A DNA stretch of 64,000 nt from Hungatella sp. UBA5385. Lineage in GTDB: Bacteria; Bacillota; Clostridia; Lachnospirales; Lachnospiraceae. The stretch covers positions 29,541 through 93,540 of the forward strand of contig DHOR01000055.1 in assembly GCA_002409995.1 (NCBI GenBank). The letters run 5' to 3'. The notes beneath the pieces were generated by a model. It saw only the letters and a program-made list of their open reading frames with translations. It searched no databases and was not told the DNA's origin. Positions within the stretch are counted from its first letter, which is position 1. Every line of letters starts with the position of its first letter. Below, in pieces: positions 53,054 through 61,605 of this stretch. The translations under genes and the position numbers were made by a program.

Positions 53054-54115
53054 TTAGATACGCTCATTGAATGAGTGCAAGTTATTTTTCATGATAATGC
53101 TAATCGGAACATCCACTTTATCTGTATTAGGTTGAATATTCTTCACCACATAGGAAAACAAAATCTCAAACCCCTTATATCCCTTGTCATAAGCATTTTT
53201 ATAGATCAGTGCCTGTAACACATCCTGCCTCAAAAGCTCCGCACTTTCCGGAAACAAGTCACTTCCCACTCCCCGCAGCCTGCCGGCGAGACCACTGTCA
53301 ATAACAGCCTGAGCCAAAGGAACAGTGTTACGAGCAGTTACTGCATAAAAAGCACAGATATCGGGATTTTCTTTTAGTATCCTGCAAGATTCGTTATAGC
53401 ATTTGTCATTATCACTATAAACTTGCAGTACCATCACTTCAAAGTTTTTTCCCTGTTCTTTTATATACTCCTGAAAACCTTTAAGATTATGGGCATGTGC
53501 CGCATTCAGCGGATCACCGGCAGCTACCAGAATCTTTCCGTTTTGAGGTGTCATAGCTGCCACAATTTCCGCCCCAAGGCGTCCGATCATGTAGTCGTGA
53601 GGTGCAATACAGCAAAGCCTTCGGCTGGCCTCAAGATCACTGTCAATCAAAACCACCGGTATGTTCTTATAAGAAAACCGCTCAATTGCAAGAGACATTT
53701 TATCACTGTTGTTTGCTGGAACAGTAAGCAGTCCGTCAATTTGAATCTCCTCATCATTAAATAGCTGTTCCAGAATATCAATCTGCTCCGCCGCATGTTC
53801 ATAGCTATAGGGCAGAATTTTCACATTAAGACTTTCTACTTCAGGCATAAACGAATCAATCGCATCCCAAATATACTTATTATAAAAACGACCTTGTCCG
53901 CTTTTTTCAGGCAACACCACTGCCAGCTGCTTTGCTCTCCGCTTAAGCGATGAAGCAACATAGTTCCTGGTATACCCCATCTCCTTCGCCCGTGCAAGGA
54001 TGGCTGTACGCAGTTCTTCCGAAATTCCATCTTTTCCATTAATTGCACGGTGTACAGTTGTTCTGGATATATTCATGTCAGCAGCAATATCCTTAAGCGT
54101 AATATGTTTGACCAT
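53054..54115 (-). CDS. LacI-family transcriptional regulator
   Basis: A 353-residue repressor-type protein. The N-terminal helix-turn-helix is ITLKDIAADMNISRTTVHRAINGKDGIS with the hinge NYVASSLKRRAKQLAVVLPE. The periplasmic-binding-like sensor domain is of the type that binds sugars or sugar phosphates (DGLLTVPANNSDKMSLAIERF; VLIDSDLEASRRLCCIAPHDYMIGRLG). First gene of the nag/liv block and probably its local regulator. A perfect palindrome lies in its own 5' region. Confidence 0.92.
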   Translation of the reverse strand: MVKHITLKDIAADMNISRTTVHRAINGKDGISEELRTAILARAKEMGYTRNYVASSLKRRAKQLAVVLPEKSGQGRFYNKYIWDAIDSFMPEVESLNVKILPYSYEHAAEQIDILEQLFNDEEIQIDGLLTVPANNSDKMSLAIERFSYKNIPVVLIDSDLEASRRLCCIAPHDYMIGRLGAEIVAAMTPQNGKILVAAGDPLNAAHAHNLKGFQEYIKEQGKNFEVMVLQVYSDNDKCYNESCRILKENPDICAFYAVTARNTVPLAQAVIDSGLAGRLRGVGSDLFPESAELLRQDVLQALIYKNAYDKGYKGFEILFSYVVKNIQPNTDKVDVPISIIMKNNLHSFNERI

Positions 54116-54137
54116 AACGTTCCTCCTATAAAGTTAA

Positions 54138-54151
54138 CGGTTACGTAACCG
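54138..54151. promoter_or_regulatory. Palindromic operator, likely bound by the LacI-family regulator
   Basis: CGGTTACGTAACCG is a perfect 14-bp palindrome with a central CG, as in LacI-family sites. It lies 23 nt downstream of the -10 box of the regulator gene and 22 nt before its ATG. Confidence 0.75.
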
Positions 54152-54173
54152 ATTCCTTAACTTGTTGTTTTTT

Positions 54174-54203
54174 ATTGTACACTACTTATACATCCAAAAT
54201 CAA
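54174..54203 (-). promoter_or_regulatory. Promoter of the LacI-family gene / nag-liv block
   Basis: Minus strand TTGATT (54198-54203), 18-nt spacer, TACAAT (54174-54179). The rest of 54204-54450 is AT-rich with no feature I can support. Confidence 0.68.
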
Positions 54204-54452
54204 TTGACATTTCCAACAATTGAAACCTTCATTTATGTACACTTTGCACATTTATATCGTTTTTTACTGTTTATTCTACATAATATAATCCAATCCCCAA
54301 ACTTCCATCCACAAAACCATTGTAACAATTTACCATATTCTTCCTTATGCTGGACTTGTTACACTCGTTCGTCACCCGCTTATGATATACAAGTCTCCAT
54401 AATCGGATTGTTTAGAATTATTTTTGCACCATCATAACGTTTCTTTGACAAT

Positions 54453-54499
54453 AAAAAGAGGTCACATCATTCCATTTCAAAATGAATAATGTGACCTCT
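54453..54499 (-). terminator. Terminator of the AAC(3)-family gene
   Basis: The 11-bp stem AGAGGTCACAT/ATGTGACCTCT has further inner pairing and is followed by T5 on the minus strand, 69 nt past the stop codon. Confidence 0.85.
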
Positions 54500-54567
54500 A
54501 TCAATATAATCATAAAAACTACAAACACGCTCACCTATAATTCAACACTTCCCCCTATAACTAATAT

Positions 54568-55392
54568 TCATTTATTTCTATAATACTCCGTACAAAAATC
54601 AACACATTCCTTCATATCAAACACCCTGGCCAAAGCAGAACCATCCCCAATATTACTTACAACAGTCTTATCAGAATCCTTTTTAAAAAACAATTCCTCA
54701 ACATCCAAAAAGTCATCAAAAACATCCAAATCAACATTCTTAAACTCAATCCACTTCTTTACCCCATCAACCAAAACAGGAGCTGACTCCATAATATCCG
54801 GTCTCCCCAGCTGATACTCGGCCAAATGAATAGAAGTATTAGACTCAAAGTCAGTCCCCAAAAGCAAAATTTTCGCCCCCATACCATACAATTTCCCCAA
54901 AGGAGAATCACCCCCCAACCCATAATCCATCCCATGATTCCCCGTTACATACCTTGCCTCTTTCCCACAAGCCGCAAACGAATACATGGGATGACCACTA
55001 CGGCACACCCCCGGATAAAATGCAAAATACCCCGCCACTCTCCCCAGTTCTTTTGCCACTGGCGTTCTCACCGGATCAAAAGGAGCAATACTATCCCTTA
55101 TCATCTCCTCCCATTCCCGTGGAACCGAAGGATTCTCCCAATATTTCGGATTACTAATATGAGTAGTCTGAGCAGGCATAACCAAGGTCCCAGAATCCCC
55201 AATCCTCTCCAAAATAGTCCCAATCAAAGTATCCTCCCCACCAATAAGATACCCAAAAGCCTTCAAAGAAGCATGTAAAATCACCACATCCCCAGTTGAA
55301 ATATTCATTCTCTCAAGCAAAACCCCAAAATCCCTTTTATAAAACGGCTTCAACCCCCGCTCAATCATATTAACCAAATTATACAAAACCAT
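54568..55392 (-). CDS. AAC(3)-family N-acetyltransferase (aminoglycoside 3-N-acetyltransferase-like)
   Basis: A 274-residue GCN5-unrelated acetyltransferase of the AAC(3)/YokD fold. GDVVILHASLKAFGYLIGGEDTLI is the CoA-binding opening, GTLVMPAQTTHISNP follows, and SGHPMYSFAACGKEARYVTGNHGMDYGLGGDSPLGKLYGMGAKILLLG is the signature. Many chromosomal homologues do not confer resistance, so the substrate is open. Codons end in G or T with almost no C, unlike the genes on either side, so horizontal acquisition or strong local mutation bias is possible. The GGAGG SD is only 2 nt from the ATG; a TTG two codons in would be better spaced. Confidence 0.85.
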   Translation of the reverse strand: MVLYNLVNMIERGLKPFYKRDFGVLLERMNISTGDVVILHASLKAFGYLIGGEDTLIGTILERIGDSGTLVMPAQTTHISNPKYWENPSVPREWEEMIRDSIAPFDPVRTPVAKELGRVAGYFAFYPGVCRSGHPMYSFAACGKEARYVTGNHGMDYGLGGDSPLGKLYGMGAKILLLGTDFESNTSIHLAEYQLGRPDIMESAPVLVDGVKKWIEFKNVDLDVFDDFLDVEELFFKKDSDKTVVSNIGDGSALARVFDMKECVDFCTEYYRNK

Positions 55393-55505
55393 ATCCTCCC
55401 TAGTTTTATCTTACCAATTTTCAATCTACAATCACTCTACATATCATCTCACGGCAATCCCTCAACTCCCCCCCATCGTAGAATCGCCAATACGGTCATT
55501 GGAAA

Positions 55506-55741
55506 TAGAAGTCCTGTTTTTATTCTGGAGCCGTGTGAAAGACTTCGGTAATTCTTAGGTTTAGGCAGTGCAGAATAAAGTGAAAAAATCTGACCACAAA
55601 GTCAGATTTTTAGACGACTTGAATTGAGAATTTCATCAGAAATTCTCAATGAATGGAGTCGGTTCACTTAATTCTGTGCTGAATAAGCCTTAGAATTACC
55701 CAGTCTGCAGCCAGGCACCAGAATAAAAACAGGACTTCTAT
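55506..55741. repeat. 236-bp palindromic element with terminal inverted repeats
   Basis: A perfect terminal inverted repeat pairs about 55507-55530 with 55718-55741 (24 bp, beginning ATAGAAGTCCTG). Imperfect pairing continues inward for about 60 bp. Two local hairpins lie in the centre: AAAAATCTGAC/GTCAGATTTTT and TTGAGAATTTC/GAAATTCTCAA. No coding sequence is inside. It resembles a MITE or a long structured RNA just after the stop of the DUF5717-DUF5716-TPR operon. 55393-55505 has nothing I can name. Confidence 0.8.
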
Positions 55742-55748
55742 TTCTCTA

Positions 55749-56561
55749 TCACACCATATTGCGATACTCCATCTTCCAGCGTTGGATGATTTCCCCGGCA
55801 CCCGCCAACCTCTTAATGGGGTCCTTCGAAAACAACTCCTCCAAAACCTGAAGGCTTTCCGCATTCTCCGCAGCCTCATCAGCATTATCCATCCGAAGAT
55901 CAGCTTCCGCCTTTAATTCCTCAGTTAAAAGAGTCTGAAACCGCTCCTTCACTTCCAAAGCAGGATTCCATTTGGAAAGATAGTAAATCCGTGAAAGCAC
56001 GTCCTTATTACTCACCAGTTCAAAGGATTTCACATAAGCATGATATGCCTTATCTGTGAGAAACAGTCTTGCATAAGAAGAGCCCAGGTTATTATAAACC
56101 TTAGCCAGAAACTCCTCATGCCCCTTGGAACTCTTCATATACTCAAGGATTCTCTCATAGTCAGCAACTGCCTTACCGTATTGCTTCTTCATAAACAGAT
56201 AATCAGCTCTCGCCTTACCAAACTCCGGCTGACTCATCTTTCTATAAGCTGCCACCTCCTGACGGAAGCGATTGACTTCAGAGGCATTATAATAATCGCA
56301 TTCAGAAAGAATGAGACAGAGAAGCTCATCAGGATCTTCTCCGCTCTGCTGCCATTTTTCCAGCTTTAGCGCCAAAAATGTCATATTCAGTTCATTGCGA
56401 ATAAATTCAATCAAATGAAGATCAACAAATTCTTCCATCACAAGAAGCGGATTGTTAAAAATCACATAGCAAAGCTCCTGGGAAGAATAAAGATGAATCC
56501 CCAGTCCTTCAAAATAAAATGGATGTTTTACCGGCTCCTGTCGGCAGAGAATTAAACTCAT
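55749..56561 (-). CDS. TPR-like helical protein, third gene of the DUF5717/DUF5716 operon
   Basis: A 270-residue cytoplasmic protein of no family I can name. It is mostly helical. FGKARADYLFMKKQYGKAVADYERILEYM and FLAKVYNNLGSSYARLFLTDKAYHAYVKSFELV look like two tetratricopeptide repeats (about residues 125-195). A shorter helical C-terminus follows. It overlaps the DUF5716 gene by 4 bp, so it is translationally coupled and probably binds the Hsp70-like protein or its large partner. Confidence 0.7.
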   Translation of the reverse strand: MSLILCRQEPVKHPFYFEGLGIHLYSSQELCYVIFNNPLLVMEEFVDLHLIEFIRNELNMTFLALKLEKWQQSGEDPDELLCLILSECDYYNASEVNRFRQEVAAYRKMSQPEFGKARADYLFMKKQYGKAVADYERILEYMKSSKGHEEFLAKVYNNLGSSYARLFLTDKAYHAYVKSFELVSNKDVLSRIYYLSKWNPALEVKERFQTLLTEELKAEADLRMDNADEAAENAESLQVLEELFSKDPIKRLAGAGEIIQRWKMEYRNMV

Positions 56562-57781
56562 AGCATGACCTCTTGTCTTATCATGGCATCAGTAGCAGGG
56601 AACAGTTCTCCAAACCCTTTGTCCCTGCAAACTACTGCCATTGTTTTTTCATCTAAAAATCCTACGGAAATCCCAACTCTGGTTGTCTTGTTGGGACGTT
56701 TTGGAAATCCCTCCAGCGGAATCTTCACCAGCCGTTTCTGCTTGGGGTCCATTGGAGTCACCAAAAACTCCACATAATCCTGATTATCCAGAATCAAGTC
56801 AACGCTGCTTCTTGATTCATACCAGTTATCCCCGGCAGATGCTACAATCAGCTGGCTTTCCCGCTCTTTGTGAAGGACCTTCATGGAAATAGTGGAATGA
56901 AGTCTTCCCTCACAGATGCAGATAAAGGGATAGGAGGTCTTCTCCTGAAGATAATCCATACCTTTATAAGCAGCTCCCCGTGCAAAGAGCTCCTGATCCA
57001 CATAGACCTTTCTTCTTGAGCAGAGAAGCTTCATGGATTCAGCTGCCCAGTTTTGCCGCTCAAAACCTTTTCCAGTGAGAAAAATCGTGGAAAACAGCTT
57101 CTTCTGCAATAGCCGTTCTGCACAGGAGTTTAATATCTTATCCGCCAGCTTTTCTCCGGAAGGCGTATCCAGAATATCCAGATTAAAGCTTTCCTCAAGT
57201 ATCTCTTCCTCTGCAACAACAGTCATCTGTCGAAGCCCTCTCTGCACCTTCAGTTCATGGTAGCGGAAAGAGTCCTCACTTAAATCAAAAACAGCAACCT
57301 GATTATTCCAGATTTCCTTTTTCTGACTGAGTACATAGTAAACAAAGCTTTCTGTATGGCTCATAATATGAACCTTCTCCCTCGGAATCCCCAGGTAGTC
57401 TGCACAGTACATCAGCGCATCCATCATCTTAATATCCACCTTGGGCAGGGTTACCACCAGCTGCTTTATCTCATCACAAAAGAATTCCTCTTTTGGTATC
57501 TCTAATATTTTCTTTAAATATATCTTTAAAAGATCAATTCCTTCATATTTTGTACCGCACAGTGTGGCGGTTCCATCTTTTCTTACCAGTTTAACTAATT
57601 TATCTACGATGATGCCTTCCCCAACAAGTGTATAGGCGTAAGCCTCTTCTCCCACATACCAGACATCATCGTCCTTTTTGCGGCAGATCACAGTTGGGAA
57701 ATTCCACGACTTATCCCTGTCATGGCAGCATATTCTGGTGTAGGCATCACATAAATCCAGTCCAATAATAAGTCCGTCCAT
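56558..57781 (-). CDS. DUF5716 family Hsp70/actin-like protein
   Basis: A 407-residue protein with an ASKHA-like opening MDGLIIGLDLCDAYTRICCHD (phosphate-1 position), DVWYVGEEAYAYTL as in Hsp70, QVAVFDLSEDSFRYHELKV at phosphate 2, and IFLTGKGFE near the adenosine site. Several catalytic-type residues differ from true Hsp70, so ATPase activity is uncertain. It matches my recollection of DUF5716, common in Lachnospiraceae and without known function. 24 bp after the DUF5717 gene and overlapping the TPR gene. Confidence 0.75.
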   Translation of the reverse strand: MDGLIIGLDLCDAYTRICCHDRDKSWNFPTVICRKKDDDVWYVGEEAYAYTLVGEGIIVDKLVKLVRKDGTATLCGTKYEGIDLLKIYLKKILEIPKEEFFCDEIKQLVVTLPKVDIKMMDALMYCADYLGIPREKVHIMSHTESFVYYVLSQKKEIWNNQVAVFDLSEDSFRYHELKVQRGLRQMTVVAEEEILEESFNLDILDTPSGEKLADKILNSCAERLLQKKLFSTIFLTGKGFERQNWAAESMKLLCSRRKVYVDQELFARGAAYKGMDYLQEKTSYPFICICEGRLHSTISMKVLHKERESQLIVASAGDNWYESRSSVDLILDNQDYVEFLVTPMDPKQKRLVKIPLEGFPKRPNKTTRVGISVGFLDEKTMAVVCRDKGFGELFPATDAMIRQEVML

Positions 57782-57805
57782 TAATGACAGCCCCCTTAGT
57801 CTACT

Positions 57806-60800
57806 TTACATTAATAAAAACAACTGTTCAGCAGCAGCATTCTTCTTCAAATACTCCTGCATTCTCTTCTTCAGCCCTTCCTCATCCTTAATGCTGAGAC
57901 AGAGCCCCATCTCATTGAGACAGGAAAACCTGCTGTTTGGTGATGATGAAGAGGTAACAGTATCACAACTAACACTGCCCTCCTGTTTCAGCACCCAGCT
58001 TTCTCCTTCCTGTTCACTGATTCGGTACTCCATAATTTCACCTTCAAACAGAATCTTCTGTTTGACAAAAACCCCCTGATACATCCGATGCATATCTTCA
58101 ATATGGAATTCTTCCTCATCCGGAAGTATTCTGATCTGAAGTTCAATTCTGGAATCCCTTTCTGCCGAATACTGGATCATGGCCTTATCCATAATATCCT
58201 CCGGCATTGGCATGTATCTGGAAAGCACCTTGTAATACGGAAATACTAACCCGCTCTCCAGCAGCAGCGAAACAGTATCATGACATAGCCTCTGTTGATC
58301 CTCTGTTAAGGATTTCAGTTCTGAATAGTATTTAGTCAGGGCCAGTAAGTATATAGTTGGAATCCGATCTATCTGAGTGGTGGAATTCACCGCTCCTTCC
58401 AGATAAGAAAATACCTTGTCATCCGGCGTCTGATCCTTCATAAAGTACTCCGTACTCTTAATGGTAAAATACGCCTTCATAATATTATCTGCAGGATTCT
58501 TACGGCTCATATACAAATCAAACACCTTATCAATGGTATCTGTACAGCCGGAAAACATCATCTGAGCAACCAGCCGTTCCTCCAGATCATAGGTTTCCAC
58601 ATGCTCTGTAATTCCCTGAAGCAGAACCCTGTACATCTGGTCAGAAAGACCGTTATAATGTTCACAAAGATAGTCTAAAACTATGCTGTCATATGTATTT
58701 TCCTCAAAGACCTTGTAAGACAACAGGAGGAGTAAGCTGTCCTGATCAAAAAGATTCTTCAGAATCATCTTAGTACACAGCTTCAAAAGTCTCTTGGTTC
58801 TGATTCCTTCACAGCCGAATTCCCGGATCATATCAAAGGCTTCTTCCATATAGCTGTTATGAATTAAGGTCTCACATATGCTGAGACGTTCCTCTTTGGT
58901 CAACACCCTCTTGTCCAGCTTAACAAGATAGCTTCCGCCATCTTCTACTCCTTCAGCAGCAGTCTGCTTCTGATAGAATTCAATAATTCTGGAAAGCAGA
59001 AGTCTCTGATAGAGAGGATGAATACCTGGATCCTCCAGAGTGTCTTCTAAAATCTTAACCTCTTCTACATCAGCAATTCCACGTTTCATCACCTGGGAAC
59101 ATGCCTGCAAACGCAGCATGGAGTGATCCGAATATAGCTCAAAGCACCGCTTCTCCAGCTCTGGCTTATTCATTACCTGCGTTTTCACATAAGGAGTATT
59201 AGTGTAGCGGTTTCCATAAGAATCCTGAAAGAGAAGGATCCTGTTTTCGGAAAATAGGGGCACATAAGCCACACCCTCCTCCAGAAGGAAAGCTTCCTCA
59301 TCAAGCTTTTCCTCATAGCGGACGATTACATATTTCATCTTGGGATTGCTGCATTCCACCCGGTAAGACCGCAGAATAGAAGGCAGAACCTTCGCCATAG
59401 GAACATCAATCACATCCCTGTAAAGCATATGATCATATATTACTGCCAGATTGCTGTTGATCTGGGATTGGAACAGCTGCTCTGTGGCGAATTTTTCAAT
59501 GGCCCGTTCATATTCCTGATAGAGAGAACCTGTCCGGTCTAAATACTCCAGTACATTGCGATAAAGAATGGACTTGCTCTGTCTGTCCAGTTCATTGCCC
59601 CCATAGGAAAAATACAGAAGCACTTCTCTTGGTAAAACAGAACCGTGGTTTTTAGGAAGGGAATATAGATAGTATTCATACAGCCTTGTCAGACTGATTC
59701 CTGCCTTTATCCCCTTCTCATACCAGGTAAAGGCTTCTTCATCTCTTCTCTCACTACGGATCAAAATGGAGCAAATTGCTTCCAATATCTCCTTCTCCGG
59801 ATGTTTTCTATATAAATTAACCATCAGTCTGTAATGCAGATGTCTTAAACGTTTATTAGCAAGTGTCACCCAGGCTGCAGCCAGCGCAAGTTTTTTATTC
59901 ACCAGCTCCCTCTTTGCCCCATAGGTGAGAATCTGTAAATCTATTCCCTCTACAGTCCGCAGCAGTTCAGGTGCACTGTTGTAAACGCGGCAGCCTTCTG
60001 AATAGAGGAAAGGGCTTCGGCATCCCATATCATACTGGTGTTTTAATATGGTTATCATGGCAACCGGGTTCTCCGACAGCCTTTTATCTAATTTTAACAG
60101 GAGAAAAAACAGCCCATACATAGTGGGATTCTCCTCTGAATATTTTCGCAAAAGCCTGATTAGAGATTCCTTACGATACTCATCAGGCTGCAGCTTCAAA
60201 CGAAGGTACTGATAATAGCAGTAGGGCTCCAGTTTCTCCTGACGCTCTGCCTGAACCTGATCCTTACACTGATCAAGGAGAGCTGCTGCCTGGTTGGTGC
60301 TTCCGGCTTTCAAATAGATATCTGCACGAAGCAGCTTAATCCCAATAAGATCTCCCTTCATCTGCTCCATCTCACCGATTGCCTGAAGCATTCTGTTATA
60401 TAACAGGGCAGTCTCATAGCTGCCTTCCTCTTCATCAAGCCGCAAATGAGTAAATCTTGCCAGAGCTTCTTTTGTATAGGAATCCTCCGCTGAGATTCCT
60501 CCCTGAGAATTAAGGGTCGCAGAAACAGGAATCTTAAACTGTTCCTCAATTCCTGTAATAGAAATCATTCCAAAATTCCGCCCCTGATGCATTCTGGCAG
60601 GATGAAGCCGAAATATAATCGTACACTCATCCCCATCAAAATCATTCTCATCTATCATTCGTTTGGGAATCTCAATGAAATCACTGTCTGCTGTCACTTC
60701 CAGACTGACATATCCCCATACATTCCGCCTGACCAGTATGGTATCCTCTGCCACACTATCTATATCAATAAACGTCACTTCTTCCGGCTCTGCCGACAAG

Positions 60801-61375
60801 GTGACCGGTTTCTTTACACCAAGCCCTGTGAGAAACTCCTCCAACTCCTTACGTCTGTCCGGACGTCCTTTAAGTCCGTCATAAACAGCCCGTACATGGA
60901 GATCCTTCATAAATGGTGCTTCTATAAAATCGCGGTACTCAAACAAACGGAGAGCTGTATCCATATCATTCTCCGCCACTTTTGCAAAATCTTCTGCTGT
61001 TTTCAGATCACTTAAGGCTTTTCCCGACGTACTCAGTTCCACACGAAAAGAATAAGGGACTTCTCTCTCGCCGCCATTGGTAACCAGATAAAAAGCTCCC
61101 TTAATGATATCACCGTCTTCCAGATAACCGGTGTTGATCTCATAAACGATATGATTGTACGTTCCGCCAAACGCTCCGCTCATAAGCTTCACACGGTAAT
61201 TGGATGAATAGACAAGACCCTTGATGTGCAGATTATTCTCACTGGTAACGACAAGTTCACGCCTGATGGCTCCTCCGGATTTCACCACATCGCCGATTCC
61301 TGTTGGTGTAACCTTAATCTTAGGAACCTCTGAGTCAATGATGCCCTTTGCCAGCCTGTTAATTCGTTCTCTCAT
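57806..61375 (-). CDS. DUF5717 family large repeat protein
   Basis: A 1189-residue cytoplasmic protein. The N-terminal 290 residues are beta-rich (VKSGGAIRRELVVTSENNLHIKGLVYSSNYRVKL; a second similar beta domain near SAEPEEVTFIDIDSV). The remainder is a long alpha-helical solenoid with TPR-like units, ending in a small beta domain that includes KQKILFEGEIMEYRISEQEGESW. It matches DUF5717, usually beside DUF5716. It could be a scaffold whose helices hold client or partner proteins while the Hsp70-like partner acts. No signal peptide or membrane segment. Confidence 0.75.
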   Translation of the reverse strand: MRERINRLAKGIIDSEVPKIKVTPTGIGDVVKSGGAIRRELVVTSENNLHIKGLVYSSNYRVKLMSGAFGGTYNHIVYEINTGYLEDGDIIKGAFYLVTNGGEREVPYSFRVELSTSGKALSDLKTAEDFAKVAENDMDTALRLFEYRDFIEAPFMKDLHVRAVYDGLKGRPDRRKELEEFLTGLGVKKPVTLSAEPEEVTFIDIDSVAEDTILVRRNVWGYVSLEVTADSDFIEIPKRMIDENDFDGDECTIIFRLHPARMHQGRNFGMISITGIEEQFKIPVSATLNSQGGISAEDSYTKEALARFTHLRLDEEEGSYETALLYNRMLQAIGEMEQMKGDLIGIKLLRADIYLKAGSTNQAAALLDQCKDQVQAERQEKLEPYCYYQYLRLKLQPDEYRKESLIRLLRKYSEENPTMYGLFFLLLKLDKRLSENPVAMITILKHQYDMGCRSPFLYSEGCRVYNSAPELLRTVEGIDLQILTYGAKRELVNKKLALAAAWVTLANKRLRHLHYRLMVNLYRKHPEKEILEAICSILIRSERRDEEAFTWYEKGIKAGISLTRLYEYYLYSLPKNHGSVLPREVLLYFSYGGNELDRQSKSILYRNVLEYLDRTGSLYQEYERAIEKFATEQLFQSQINSNLAVIYDHMLYRDVIDVPMAKVLPSILRSYRVECSNPKMKYVIVRYEEKLDEEAFLLEEGVAYVPLFSENRILLFQDSYGNRYTNTPYVKTQVMNKPELEKRCFELYSDHSMLRLQACSQVMKRGIADVEEVKILEDTLEDPGIHPLYQRLLLSRIIEFYQKQTAAEGVEDGGSYLVKLDKRVLTKEERLSICETLIHNSYMEEAFDMIREFGCEGIRTKRLLKLCTKMILKNLFDQDSLLLLLSYKVFEENTYDSIVLDYLCEHYNGLSDQMYRVLLQGITEHVETYDLEERLVAQMMFSGCTDTIDKVFDLYMSRKNPADNIMKAYFTIKSTEYFMKDQTPDDKVFSYLEGAVNSTTQIDRIPTIYLLALTKYYSELKSLTEDQQRLCHDTVSLLLESGLVFPYYKVLSRYMPMPEDIMDKAMIQYSAERDSRIELQIRILPDEEEFHIEDMHRMYQGVFVKQKILFEGEIMEYRISEQEGESWVLKQEGSVSCDTVTSSSSPNSRFSCLNEMGLCLSIKDEEGLKKRMQEYLKKNAAAEQLFLLM

Positions 61376-61444
61376 AGTACCACCTGTTTTAAGTATTTCA
61401 TCTTAATTGCTGTACTGCATTAATTATTCTATATTCTAACATAT

Positions 61445-61451
61445 TTCGACA
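61445..61451. promoter_or_regulatory. Possible Spo0A box upstream of the DUF5717 operon
   Basis: TGTCGAA (minus strand) is an exact seven-base Spo0A box core about 70 nt before the ATG. A 7-mer is easily found by chance. Confidence 0.3.
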
Positions 61452-61543
61452 CGATTTAAAACCCTAATTTTAAGTTTACGGCAGAGAAGTATTTATGCTA
61501 TACTATTACTAGTGTATCTAATGGAACTATTTCCAAATGATTC

Positions 61544-61572
61544 TTGATTTACCCTTGTAAAATTGGTATGAT
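61544..61572 (+). promoter_or_regulatory. Promoter of the malic enzyme operon
   Basis: TTGATT (61544-61549), 17-nt spacer, TATGAT (61567-61572), 33 nt before the ATG. Confidence 0.75.
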
Positions 61573-61605
61573 AGAGGCAAAACTTTAGGAAAAGAAGGGC
61601 ATTTT

